From contig NC_089224.1 in the NCBI RefSeq assembly GCF_963924675.1, forward strand, positions 44,869,158 to 44,933,157: 64,000 nucleotides of DNA, in the 5' to 3' direction. The stretch is from Phocoena phocoena. Its lineage: Eukaryota > Chordata > Mammalia > Artiodactyla > Phocoenidae. A program made the translations under genes and the position numbers. The notes below the pieces were generated by a model that was given only the letters and a program-made list of their open reading frames with translations, was not told the origin of the DNA and made no database searches. Positions 34,091-45,536 of this stretch are shown piece by piece (position 1 is the first letter of the stretch; each line of letters starts with the position of its first letter).

Positions 34091-34735
34091 ATATCCAGTA
34101 AACTTGCTGAACTCACATAATAGTTCTAATAATTTGTCCTTAAATCTTAGATTTTCTACTTACATAGTCACTACTTCTGTTAATAATAGTTTTGATTCTT
34201 TTTTCAATCTTTACACCATTGATTGATTGACTGCACTTACAATTTTTTTCTTTCTGAGTATAATCATTTAAAGGTTATAAATTTCCTCTAAACATAAGAT
34301 TTAGCTACACATCACAGTTTGATAGGTAACTCACAATTTGACAGGTAATTGAGTTTTCCAAGTACACTTTATTCTTTCACATATTAATTATTTAGAAATG
34401 TGTTCTTAAACTTACAAATGATAATATTTACTTAAGATTTTAAATTTTTATTAAACTTTACTTTTGTATTGTGATCGGAGGGTTATGCCTCTGATACAAA
34501 TACTTCAAAATCTGTTGAGATATGATCTGTGTACTAAAATGTCATCAATTTGATGTGCTTTTGAAAACAATGCATATTTTCTAACTGTCATATAGAATAT
34601 ACTTAATCAAGTTTGATAATTATGTTGTTCAAAACTTCTATATTTAAATTAAAGCTTTTTTAAAAAAATCTGCTTGATGCATCAATTACTGGGAGAGAAA
34701 AATAAAAATCTCTTACTCTGGTGGATTTGTAAATT
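34091..34735 (-). mobile_element. Old L1-like fragment
   Basis: AT-rich minus-strand L1-like sequence (AACTTGCTGAACTCACATAATAG near 34100, GTGATCGGAGGGTTATGCC near 34471, TCATCAATTTGATGTGC near 34540). It is strongly diverged and subfamily and borders are uncertain. Confidence 0.5.
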
Positions 34736-36657
34736 TCTCCATATAATTCTGTGTTGAATCTGTAGATCAGTTTGGGGAGTATTGCCATCTTATAATATTA
34801 AGTCTTTTGATCTATAAGCATGGGATGTTTTTCCATTTATTTATATCTTTAGTTTTTTCAACAGTATTTTGTAGTTTTGAGAGTATAAGTGTTTTCTTTT
34901 TAGTTATGGTAAAAACACATTACATAAAATTTACCATCTCAACCATTGTTAAGTGTACACTTTTAGTGGAGTTAAGCATGTTCAAATTATTATGCCATAG
35001 ACCTCTATACTTTTTTCATCTTGCAAGCTAAAGCTTGTACTCATTAAACAACAGCTCTTCCATTCCCCTTTCCCCAGCCCCTGGCAACCACTATTCTACT
35101 TTCTATTTCTGTAAATTTGATTACTTTAGGTAGTTCATATAAGTGGAATCATATACTATTTGTCTTGCTGTGACTAGCTTATTTCACTTAGCATAATGTC
35201 CTCTAGTTTCTTCCATGTTGTAGCCTGTGACAAGATTTCCTTCCTTCTTAAGGCTGAATAATATTTCATTGTATATATATACAATTTTACCTGTTCATGC
35301 CTTGATTAACAGATAAAATTGTTCCACATTTTACCTGTTCATCCTTTGATAGACATTTGAGCTGTATCCACCTTTTGGCTGTTGTGAATAAAGATGCTAT
35401 GACCATGGGTATGTGAATATCTCTTCCAAGTTCCAGCTTTCAGTTCTTTTGGTTATATATCCAGAAGTGGTTTGTTGGACAATAGGGCAACATTGGTTAT
35501 TTTCTTTCTTTCTTTTTTAATAGTAGCCAACTAATGGGTGTGAGATGATTTCTCAGTTGTGGTTTTGTTTTGCATTTCTAATGATTAGTGATACTGAGCA
35601 CTTTTAAATATGTTTGCTGGCCATTTTATATATCATCTTTGAAGAAATGTCTATTCAAGTCTTTGTTCATATTTTAATTGGGTTATTTGTTATTGAATTG
35701 TAGGAGTTCTTTATATATGCTGGATATTAACCCCTTATGCATATGTGGTTTGGAAATACTTTCTCCCATTCATAGGTTACATAAGTTTAAAAGTTTGATG
35801 TGGTCTCATTTGTCTATTTTTACTTTTGTTGCCTGTGCTTTTGGTGTCATATTGAAGGACTAATTGCCAAATTCAGTGTCATGAAGCTTTTCCCCTATAT
35901 TTTCTTTAAGTATTATAGTTTTAGGTCTTATGTTTAGGTCTTTAATCCATTTAGAGATAATTTTCATATATTGTGAAAGATAAGGGTCAAACTTTATTCT
36001 TTTGCATGTGGATATCCAGTTTTCCCATCACCACTTATTTAAGAGACTGTCTTTTTCCCATTGTATATCCTTGACACCTTTATTGAAGATGAGTTGACTG
36101 TATGTGTGTGGGTTTATTTCTGGGCTCTCTATTTTGTTCGGTTTTGTCTTCATGCCAGCACCACACTGTTTTAATTACTGTAGCTTTGTAATATATTTAA
36201 ATTCAGGAAATGTGATAGCTCCAGCTTTGTTCTTCTTCCTCAAGATTGTTCTGGCTATTCTATGTCCTTTGTAGTTCCATATGAATTTTAGGGTATTTTT
36301 TCTAAGTCTGAAAAAATGCCATTGGGATTTTGATAAGGATTGCTCAGAATTGGTAGATCACATTGAGTAGTAGGGACATCTTAATCGTATTAATTCTTCC
36401 AATCTATGAACACTATGAATGGATGAATCTATGAATGGATGTCCTTGCATTAATTTGTGTCTTCTTTAATTTCATTCATAAATGTTTTGAAGTTTCCAGT
36501 ATACAAGTCTTTCACTTCATTAGTTGAGTTTACTCCTAAGCACTTTATTCTTTTTAATGCTATTGCAAATGGGATTTTATTTTTAGGGTAGTTCACTGTT
36601 AGTGTATAGAGATACAACTGAGTTTTTAATATTTATTTTGTATCCTACAACTTTTCT
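34736..36657 (-). mobile_element. Ancient L1, 3' half (outermost host of the nest)
   Basis: A minus-strand old L1. The 3' end region lies near 34895 (AGTTATGGTAAAAACACATTAC). The ORF2 carboxy-terminal and RT parts follow, with no long open frame. About 34736-34890 carries RT-like text and may be a separate fragment. The sequence breaks within RT at 36657 and resumes at 50605 (CAACTTTTCTGAATTAATTT), with CAACTTTTCT present on both sides. Confidence 0.8.
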
Positions 36658-36742
36658 TTTTTTAAAAATCTCCTCATATGCCTTGTTTATTGAACAGAAC
36701 CATTCCATTTGTCATTGTTTTATATAATATGCATTTTTTGAA
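36658..36742 (-). other. Probable L1 3' transduced segment
   Basis: Between the expected L1 3' end (AACATCTTTATTTATT from 36741, preceded by a short T-run) and the outer poly(T) lie about 75-80 bases that do not resemble L1. On the minus strand they contain AATAAA (TTTATT at 36686-36691), 22 bases before the A-tail. This is the layout of read-through transcription past the L1 signal into flanking DNA. A separate small insertion at the same place is the alternative. Confidence 0.6.
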
Positions 36743-37207
36743 CATCTTTATTTATTTTTTATACAGCAGGTACTTATTAGTTATCTGTTTTATACCTATT
36801 AGTATATATATGTCAACCCCAATCTCCCAATTCGTCCCACCACCACCACCCCTCCTCACTTTCCCCCCTTGGTGTCCATACATTTGTTCTCTACATCTGT
36901 GTCTCTATTTCTGCCTTGCAAACTGGTTCATCTGTACCATTTTTCTAGATTCCACATATATACATTAATATACGATATTTGTTTTTCCCTTTCTGATTTA
37001 CTTCACTCTGTATGACAGTCTCTAGGTCCATCCACGTCTCTACAACTGACCCAGATTTGTTCCTTTCTATGGCTGAGTAATATTCCATTGTATATATGTA
37101 CCACAACTTCTTTATCCATTCGTCTGTCGATGGGCACATAGGTTGCTTCCATGACCTGGTTATGGTCAATAGTGATGCAGTGAACATTGGGGTGCATGTG
37201 TCTTTTT

Positions 37208-37563
37208 TTTTTTTTTTAAATAAATTTATTGATTTATTTTTGGCTGTGTTGGGTCTTTGTTGCTACTTGCGGGCTTTCTCTAGTTGCAGGGAGAGGGGGC
37301 TACTCTTCATTGTGGTGTGCAGGCTTCTCATTTCAGTGGCTTCTCTTGTTGCAGAGCAAAGGCTCTAGGCATGCGGGCTTCAGTAGTTGTGGCACACGGG
37401 CTCAGTAGTTGTGGCTCATGAGCTCTAGAGTGCAGGCTTGGCAGTTGTGGCACACGGGCTTAGTAGCTCTGCAGCATGTGGGATCTTCCCGGACCAGGGC
37501 TCAAACCCGTGTCCCCTGCATTGGCAGGCGGATTCTTAACCATTGCATCACCAGGGAAGCCCA
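37208..37563 (-). mobile_element. CHR-type SINE, long form
   Basis: A full long-form SINE of about 350 bases on the minus strand: AAATAAATTTATTGATTT tail, GGCTGTGTTGGGTCTTTGTTG, a run of repeated CAGTAGTTGTGGC units, and a head ending CATCACCAGGGAAGCC. A 13 bp duplication CATGTGTCTTTTT lies at 37195-37207 and 37564-37576. Confidence 0.93.
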
Positions 37564-37654
37564 CATGTGTCTTTTTGAATTATGGTTTTCTCTGGGTATA
37601 TGCCCAATAGTTGGATTGCTGGGTCATATGGTAATTCTATTTTTAGTGTTTTTT

Positions 37655-37850
37655 TTTTGCGGTACGTGGGCCTCTCACTGTTGTGGCCTCTCCTGTTGCG
37701 GAGCACAGGCTCCAGACGCACAGGCTCAGCAGCCATGGCTCACGGGCCCAGCCGCTCCGCAGCATGTGGGATCTTCCCGGACCGGGGCATGAACCCGTGT
37801 CCCCTGCATCGGCAGGCGGACTCTCAACCACTGCGCCACCAGGGAAGCCC
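37655..37850 (-). mobile_element. CHR-type SINE, short form
   Basis: Minus-strand SINE with TTGCGGTACGTGGGCC and a head ending GCCACCAGGGAAGCCC. An imperfect duplication (TATTTTTAGTGTTTTT against TATTTTTTGTTTTTT) flanks it within the middle L1. Confidence 0.93.
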
Positions 37851-39905
37851 TATTTTTTGTTTTTTAAGGAACCACAATACTGTTCTCAATAGTAGCTGTA
37901 TCAATATACATTCCCACCAACAGTGCAAGAGGGTTCCCATTTCTCCACACCCTCTCCAGCATTTGTTGTTTGTAGATTTAGTGATGTTGCTCATTCTAAC
38001 CGGTGTGAAGTGATACCTCATTGTAGTTTCGACTTGCATTTCTCTAATAATTTGTGATGTTGAGCAGCTTTTCATGTGCCTCTTGGCCATCTGTATGTCT
38101 TCTTTGGAGAGATGTCTATTTAGGTCTTCTGCCCATTTTTAGATTGGGTTCTTTGTTTTTTTAATATTGAGCTTCATGAGCTGTTTATATAGTTTGGAGA
38201 TTAATCCATTGTCCATTAATTCGTTTGAAAATATTTCCCCCCATTCTGAGGTTTGACTTTTTGTCTTCTTTATAGTTTCCTTTGCTGTGCAAAAGGTTTT
38301 AAGTTTCATTAGGTCCCATCTGTCTATTTTTGTTTCTGTTTCCATTACTCTAGGAGGTGGGTCAAAAAAGATCTTGCTGTGATTTATGTCAAAGAGTGTT
38401 CTTCCTATGTTTTCCTATAAGAGTTTTATAGTGTCTGGTCTTACATCTAGGTCTTTAATCCAGTTTGAGTTTATTTTTGTGTATGGTGTTAGGGAGTGTT
38501 CTAATTTCATTCTTTTACATGTAGCTGTCCAGTTTTCCCAGCACCACTTATTGAAGAGACTCTCTTTTCTCCAGTGAATATCCTTGCCTCCTTTGTCATA
38601 GATTAGTTGACCATAGGTACATGGCTTTATCTCTGGGCTTTCTATCCTGTTCTGTTGATCTATATATCTGTTTTTGTACCAGAACCATTCTGTCTTGATT
38701 ACTGTAGCTTTGTGTAGTCTGAAGTCAGGGAATCTGATTCCTCCATCTCCGTTTTTCCCCCTCAAGAATGCTTTGGCTATTCGGGGTCTTCTGTGTCTCC
38801 ATACAAATTTTAAGATTTTTTTGTTCTAGTTCTGTAAAAAAATGCCACTGGTAATTTGATAGGGATTGCATTGAATCTGTAGATTGCTTTGGGTAGTATA
38901 GTCATTTTCACAATACTGATTTTTCCAATCCAAGAACATAGTATATCTCACCATCTGTTTGTGTCATCTTTGATTTCTTTCAACAGTGTCTTATAGTTTT
39001 CTGAGTATAGGCATTTTACCTCCTTAGGTAGGTTTATTCCTAGGTATTTTATACTTTTTGTTGCAGTGGTGAATGGGATTGTTTCCTTAATTTCTCTTTC
39101 TGATCTTTCATTGTTAGTGTGTAAGAATGCAAGAGATTTCTGTGCATTAATTTTGTATTTTGTAACTTTACCACATTCATTGATTAGCTCTAATAGTTTT
39201 CTGGTGGCACCTTTAGAATTATCTATATGTAGTATCATGTCATCTGCAAACAGTGACGGCTTTACTTCTTCTTTTCCAATTTGTATTTCTTTTCCTTCTC
39301 TGATTGCCATGGCTAGGACTTGCAAAACTATGTTGAATAATAGTGGCAAGAGTGGACGTCCTTATCTTGTTCCTGATGTTAGAGGAAATGCTTTCAGTTT
39401 TTCACCATTGAGAATGATGTTTGCTGTGGGTTTCTCGTATATGGCCTTTATTATGTTGAGGTAGGATCCCTGTATGCCCACTCCTTGGAGAGTTTTTATC
39501 CTAAATGGGTGTTGAATTATGTCAAAAGCTTTTTTTTTTAAACATCTTTATTGGAGTATAATTGCTTTACAATGGTGTGTTAGTTTCTGCTTTATAACAA
39601 AGTGAATCAGTTATACATATATATATGTTCCCATATCTCTTCCCTCTTGCATCTTCCTCCCTCCCATCCTCCCTATCCCACCCTGCTAGGTGGTCACAAA
39701 GCACCTAGCTGATCTCCCTGTGCTATGGGGCTGCTTCCCACTAGCTATTTAGTTTACATTAGGTATTGTATATATGTCCATGCCTCTCTCTCACTTTGTC
39801 ACAGCTTACATTTCCCCCTCCCCATATCCTCAAGTCCATGCTCCAGTAGGTCTGTGTCTTTATTCCCATCTTACCCCTAGGTTCTTCATGACCTTTTTTT
39901 TTCCC

Positions 39906-42900
39906 TTAGATTCCATATATATGTGTTAGCATACAGTATTTCTTTTCCTCTTTTTGACTTACTTCACTCTGTATGACAGACTCTAGGTCCATCCACCTCA
40001 CTTCAAAAAACTCAATTTCGTTTCTTTTTATGGCTGAGTAATATTCCATTGTATATATGTGCCACATCTTCCTTATCCATTCATCTGTTGATGGACACTT
40101 AGGTTGCTTCCATGTACTGGCTATTGTAAATAGGGCTGCAATGAACATATTGGTACATGACTCTTTTTGAATTATGGTTTTCTGAGGGTATTTTCCCGGA
40201 AGTGGGGTTGCTGGGTTGTATGGTAGTTCTATTTGTAGTATTTTAAGGTGCCTCCATACTGTTCTCCATAGTGGCTGTATCAATTTACATTCCCACCAAC
40301 AGTGCAAGAGTGTTCCCTTTTCTCCACACCCTCTCCAGTATTTATTGTTTCTAGATATTTTGATGATGGCCATTCTGACTGGTGTGAGATGATATCTCAC
40401 TGTAGTTTTGATTTGCATTCTCTAATGATTAATAATGTTGAGCATCTTTCATGTATTTGTTGGCAATCTGTATATCTTCTTTGGAGAAATGTCTATTTAG
40501 GTCTTCTACCCATTTTTAGATTGGGTTGTTTGTTTTTTATTATTGAGCTGCATGAGCTGCTTGTAAATCTTGGAGATGAATCTTTTCTCAGTTGCTTCAT
40601 TTGCAAATATTTTCTCCCATTCTGAGGGTTGTCTTTTGGTCTTGTTTATGGTTTCCTTTGCTGTGCAAAACCTCTTAAGTTACATTAGGTCCCATTTGTT
40701 TATTTTTGTTTTTATTTCCATTTCTCTAAGAGGTGGGTCAAAAAGGATCTTGCTGTGATGTATGTCATAGAGTGTGCTGCCTTTGTTTTCCTCTAAGAGT
40801 TTGATGGTGTCTGGCCTTACATTTAGGTCTTTAATCCATTTTGAGTTTATTTTTGTGTATGGTGTTATGGAGTGTTCTAATTTCATACTTTCACATGTAC
40901 CTGTCCAGTTTTCCCAGCACCACTTATTGAAGAGCCTGTCTTTTCTCCACTGTATATTCTTGCCTCCTTTATCAAAAATAAGGTGACCATATGTGCGTGG
41001 GTTTATCTCTGGGCTTTCTATCCTGTTCCATTGATCTATATTTCTGTTTTTGTGCCACTACCATACTGTCTTGATTGCTGTAGCTTTGTAATATAGTCTG
41101 AAGTCAGGGAGCCTGATTCCTCCAGCTCCATTTTTTGTTCTCAAGATTTCTTTGGCTTTTCGGGGTATTTTGTGTTTCCATACAAATTGTGTAATTTTTT
41201 GTTCCAGTTCTGTGAAAAATACCAGTGGTACTTTGATAGGGATTGCCTTGAATCTGTAGATTGCTTTGGGTAGTAGAGTCATTTTCACAATGTTGATTCT
41301 TCCAATCCAAGAACAGGGTATATGTCTCCATCTATTTGTATCATCTTTTATTTCTTTCATCAGTGTCTTATAATTTTCTGCATACAGGTCTTTTGTCTCC
41401 TTAGGTAGGTGTATTCTTAGATATTTTATTATTTTTGTTGCAGTGGTAAATGGGAGTGTTTTCTTAATTTCACTTTCAGATTTTTCATCGTTAAGTGTAT
41501 AAGAATGCCAGAGATTTCTGTGCATTATTTTTGTATCCTGCTACTTTACCAAATTCATTGATTAGCCCTAGGAGTTTTCTGGTAGCATCTTTAGGATTCT
41601 CTATGTATAGTATCATGTCATCTGCAAACAGTGACAACTTTACTTCTTCTTTTCTGATTTGGATTCCTTTTATTTCTTTTTATTCTCTGATTGCTGTGGC
41701 TGAAACTTCCAAAACTATGTTGAATGAGAATGGTGAGAGTGGGCAGCCTTGTCTTGTTCCTGATCTTAGTGGAAATGGTTTCAGTTTTTCACCATTGAGG
41801 ACGATGTTGGCTGTGGGTTTGTAATATATGGCCTTTATTATGTTGAGGAAAATTCCCTGTATGCCTACTTTCTGCAGGGTTTTTTATCATAAATAGGTGT
41901 TGAATTTCGTCGAAAGCTTTCTCTGCATCTATTGAGATGATCATATGGTTTTTCTCCTTCAATTTGTTAATATGGTGTATCACATTGATTTGCATATATT
42001 GAAAAATCCTTGCATTCCTGGCATAAACCCCACTTGATCATGGTGTATGATCCTTTTAATCTGCTGTTGTATTCTGTTTGCAAGTGTTTTGTTGAGGATT
42101 TTTGCATCTATGTTCATCAGTGATATTTGCCTGTAGTTTTCTTTCTTTGTGACATCTTTGTCTGGTTTTGGTATCAGGGTGATGGTGGCCTCGTAGAATG
42201 AGTTTGGGAGTGTTCCTCCTTCTGCTGTATTCTGGAAGAGTTTGAGCAGCATGGATGTTAGCTCTTCTCTAAATGTTTGATAGAATTCACCTGTGAAGCC
42301 ATCTGGTCCTGGGCTTTTGTTTGTTGGAAGATTTTTTTTTTTTTGCAGTATGCGGGCCTCTCACTGTTGTGGCCTCTCCCATTGCGGAGCACAGGCTCTG
42401 GACGTGCAAGCTCAGCGGCCATGGCTCACAGGCCCAGCTGCTCCGTGGCATGTGGGATCCTCCCGGACCTGGGCACAAACCCCTGTCCCCTGCATCGGCA
42501 GGCGGATTCTCAACCACTGCACCATAAGGGAAGCCCCTGTTGGAAGATTTTTAATCACAGTTTCAATTTCAGTGCTTGTGATTGGTCTGTTCATGTTTTC
42601 CATTTATTCCTGGTTCAGTCTTGGCAGGTTGTGCATTTCTAAGAATTTGTCCATTTCTTCCAGGTTGTACATTTTATTAGCATAGAGTTGCTTGTAGTAA
42701 TCTTTCATGATCCTTTGTGTTTCTGCAGTGTCAGGTGTTACTTCTCCTTTTTCATTTCTAATTCTATTGATTTGAGTCCTCTCCCACTTTTTCTTTCTTG
42801 ATGAGTCTGGCTAATGGTTTATCAATTTTTTTTATCTTCTCAAAGAACCAGCTTTTAGTTTTATTGATCTTTGCTCTAGTTTCCTTCATTTCTTTTTCAT

Positions 42901-43927
42901 TTATTTCTGATCTGATCTTTATGATGTCTTTCCTTCTCCTAACTTTGGGTTTTTTTTTTTCTTCTTTCTCTAATTGCTTTCAGTGCAAGGTTAGGTTGTT
43001 TATTTGAGATGTTTCCTGTTTCTTAAGGTAGGATTGTATTGCTATAAACTTCACTCTTGGAACTGCTTTTGCTGCTTTTGGGTTGTCGTGTCTCCATTGT
43101 CATTTGCTTCTAGGTATTTTTTGATTTCTTCTCTGATTTCTTCAGTGATCACTTCGTTATTAAGTAGTGTATTGTTTAGCCTCCATCTGTTTGTATTTTT
43201 TACAGATCTTTTCCTGTAATTGATATGTAGTCTCATAGCATGGTCAGAAAAGATACTTGATACGATTTCAATTTTCTTAAATTTACCAAGGCTAGATTTG
43301 TGACCCAAGATATGATCTGTCCTGGAGAATGTTCTATGAGCACTTGAGAAAAATGTGTATTGTGTTGTTTTTGGATGGAATGTCCTATAAATATCAATGA
43401 AGTCCATCTTGTTTAATGTATCATTTAAAGCTTGAGTTTCCTTATTTATTTTCATTTTGGATGATCTATCCATTGTTGAAAGTGGGGTGTTAAAGTCCCC
43501 TACTATGATTGTGTTACTGTCGATTTCCCTTTTTATGGCTGTTAGTATTTGCCTTATGTATTGAGGTGCTTCTAGGTTGGGTGCATAAATATTTACAAAT
43601 GTTATATCTTCTTTTTGGATCGATCCATTGATCATTATGTATTGTCCTTCTTTGTCTCTTTTAATAGTCTTTATTTTAAAGTCTATTTTGTCTGATATGA
43701 GAATTGCTACTCCAGCTTTCTTCTGATTTCCATTTGCATGATATATCTTTTTTCCATCCCCTCACTTTCAGTCTGTATGTGTCCCTAGGTCTAACGTGGG
43801 CCTCTTGTAGACAGCCTATATATGGGTCTTGTTTTTGTATCCATTCAGTCAATCTGTATCTTTTGGTGGGAGCATTTAATCCATTTACATTTAAGGTAAT
43901 TATCAATATGTATGTTCCTATTCCCAT
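39906..43927 (-). pseudogene. L1 ORF2 remnant of the inner element
   Basis: ORF2 of the youngest L1. It starts MGIGTYILIITLNVNGLNAP at 43927. The endonuclease domain keeps GDFNTPL and the SDHAMRL region (43051-43635 is one open frame of 194 codons), with a frameshift before it near 43680. The RT domain includes a fragment with [20 protein letters not shown] (41980-42252) and the FADD motif at 41617-41628. The carboxy-terminal part (39906-40418, 170 codons) has the cysteine-rich [14 protein letters not shown] segment. A SINE at 42337-42537 and several shifts and stops disable it. Confidence 0.9.
42337..42537 (-). mobile_element. CHR-type SINE inside the youngest L1
   Basis: Minus-strand SINE with TTGCAGTATGCGGGCC and a head ending ACCATAAGGGAAGCCCC. 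A perfect 15 bp duplication TGTTGGAAGATTTTT lies at 42322-42336 and 42538-42552. It is the innermost and therefore latest event in the nested stack. Confidence 0.95.
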
Positions 43928-43985
43928 TTTCTTAATTGTTTTGGGTTTGTTATTGTAGGTTTTTTCCTTCTCTTGTGTTTCATGC

Positions 43986-44850
43986 CTAGAGAAGTTCCTT
44001 TAGCGTTTGTTGTAAAGCTGGTTTGGTGGTGCTGAACTCTCTCAGCTTTTGCTTGTCTGTAAAGGTTTTAATTTCTCCATCAAATCTGAATGAGATCCTT
44101 GCTGAGTAGAGTAATCTTGTTTGTAGATTTTTCTCCTTCATCACTTTAAATATGTCCTGCCACTCTCTTCTGGCTTGCAGAGTTTCTGCTGAAAGATCAG
44201 CTGTTAACCTTATGGGGATCCCCTTGTGTATTATTTGTTGTTTTTCCCTTGCAGCATTTAATATGTTTTCTTTGTACTTAATTTTTGATATTTTAATTAA
44301 TATGTGTCTTGGCATGTTTCTCCTTGGATTTATCCTGTATGGGACTTTCTGTGCTTCCTGGACTTGATTAACTATTTCCTTTCCCATATTAGGGAAGTTT
44401 TCAACTATAATCTCTTCAAATATTTTCTCAGTCCCTTTCTTTATCTCTTCTTCTTCTGGTACCCCTATAATTCTAATGTTGGTGCATTTAATGTTGTCCC
44501 AGATCTCTGAGACTGTCCTCAGTTCTTTTCATTCTTTTTTCTTTATTCTGCTCTGCAGTAGTTATTTCCACTATTTTATCTTCCAGATCACTTACCCATT
44601 CTTCTGCCTCAGTTAGTCTGCTATTGATTCCTTCTAGAGTACGTTTAATTTCATTTATTGTGTTGTTTATCATTGCTTGTTTCCTCTTTAGTTCTTCTAA
44701 GTCCTTGTTATATGTTTCTTGCATTTTCTCTATTCTATTTCCAAGATTTTGGATCATCTTTACTATGATTATTCTGAATTCTTTTTAAGGTAGACTGCTT
44801 ATTTCCTCTTCATTTGTTAGGTCTGGTGGGTTTTTACCTTGCTTCTTCAT
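43986..44850 (-). pseudogene. L1 ORF1 remnant of the inner element
   Basis: ORF1 of the youngest L1, about 288 codons, which is close to the other ORF1 copies here. It starts MKKQGKNPPDLTNEEEISS at 44850 and meets a stop within 22 codons. The coiled coil (RIEKMQETYNKDLEELKRKQ, LTEAEEWVSDLEDKIVEITT) and the carboxy-terminal RNA-binding part (LSAETLQARREWQDIFKVMKE, ending TTKPALQQTLKELL) are otherwise clear. A frameshift near 44490-44500 separates them. Confidence 0.88.
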
Positions 44851-45397
44851 CTGCTGTGTGTTTTTCTATCTTTTTATTTTGCTTATGTTACTGTGTTTGG
44901 GGTCTCCTTTTCACAGGCTGCAGGTTCATAGTTCCCATTGTTTTTAGTGTCTGTCCCCAGTGGCTGTGGTTGGTTCAGTGGGTTGTGTAGGTTTCCTGGT
45001 GGAGGGGACTAGTGCCTGTGTTCTGGTGGATGAGGCTGGATCTTGTCTTATGGTGGGCAGGTCCGTGTCTGGTGGTGTGTTTTGGGGTGTCTGTGGACTT
45101 ATGATTTTAGGCAGCCTCTCTGCCAATGGATGGGGCTGTGTTCCTGTCTTGCTGGTTGTTTTGCATAGGGTGTCCTGCACTGTAGCTTGCTGGTCATTGA
45201 GTGAACCTGGGTCTTGGTGTTGAGATGGAGATCTCTTGGAGAGTTTTGCCATTTGATACTACGTGGAGCTGGGAGGTCCCTTGTGGACCAGTGTCCTGAA
45301 GTTGGCTCTCCCACCTCAGTGGTACAGCCCTGACGCCTGGCTGGAGCACCAAGAGCCTGTCCTCCACATGGCTCAGAATAAAAGGGAGAAAACATAG

Positions 45398-45536
45398 AAA
45401 GAAAGAAAGAAAGAAAGAAAGAAAGGAAGAAAGGAAGAAAGGAAGAAAGGAAGAAAGAAAGAAAGAAAGAAAGAAAAAGAAAGAAAGAAAGAAAGAAAGA
45501 AAGGGAAAGAAAGAAAAGAAAGAAAGAAAGAAAGGA
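45398..45536. repeat. (GAAA)n polypurine tract in the L1 5' UTR
   Basis: About 140 bases of GAAA/GGAA units with a few interruptions, inside the 5' UTR of the youngest L1. Nearby bases 45540-45620 stay A-rich. Confidence 0.95.

Noticed and set aside
35283..35346. Repeat of ATTTTACCTGTTCAT about 47 bases apart
   Set aside because: A small local duplication in an old L1. Too short and ordinary to be a separate finding.
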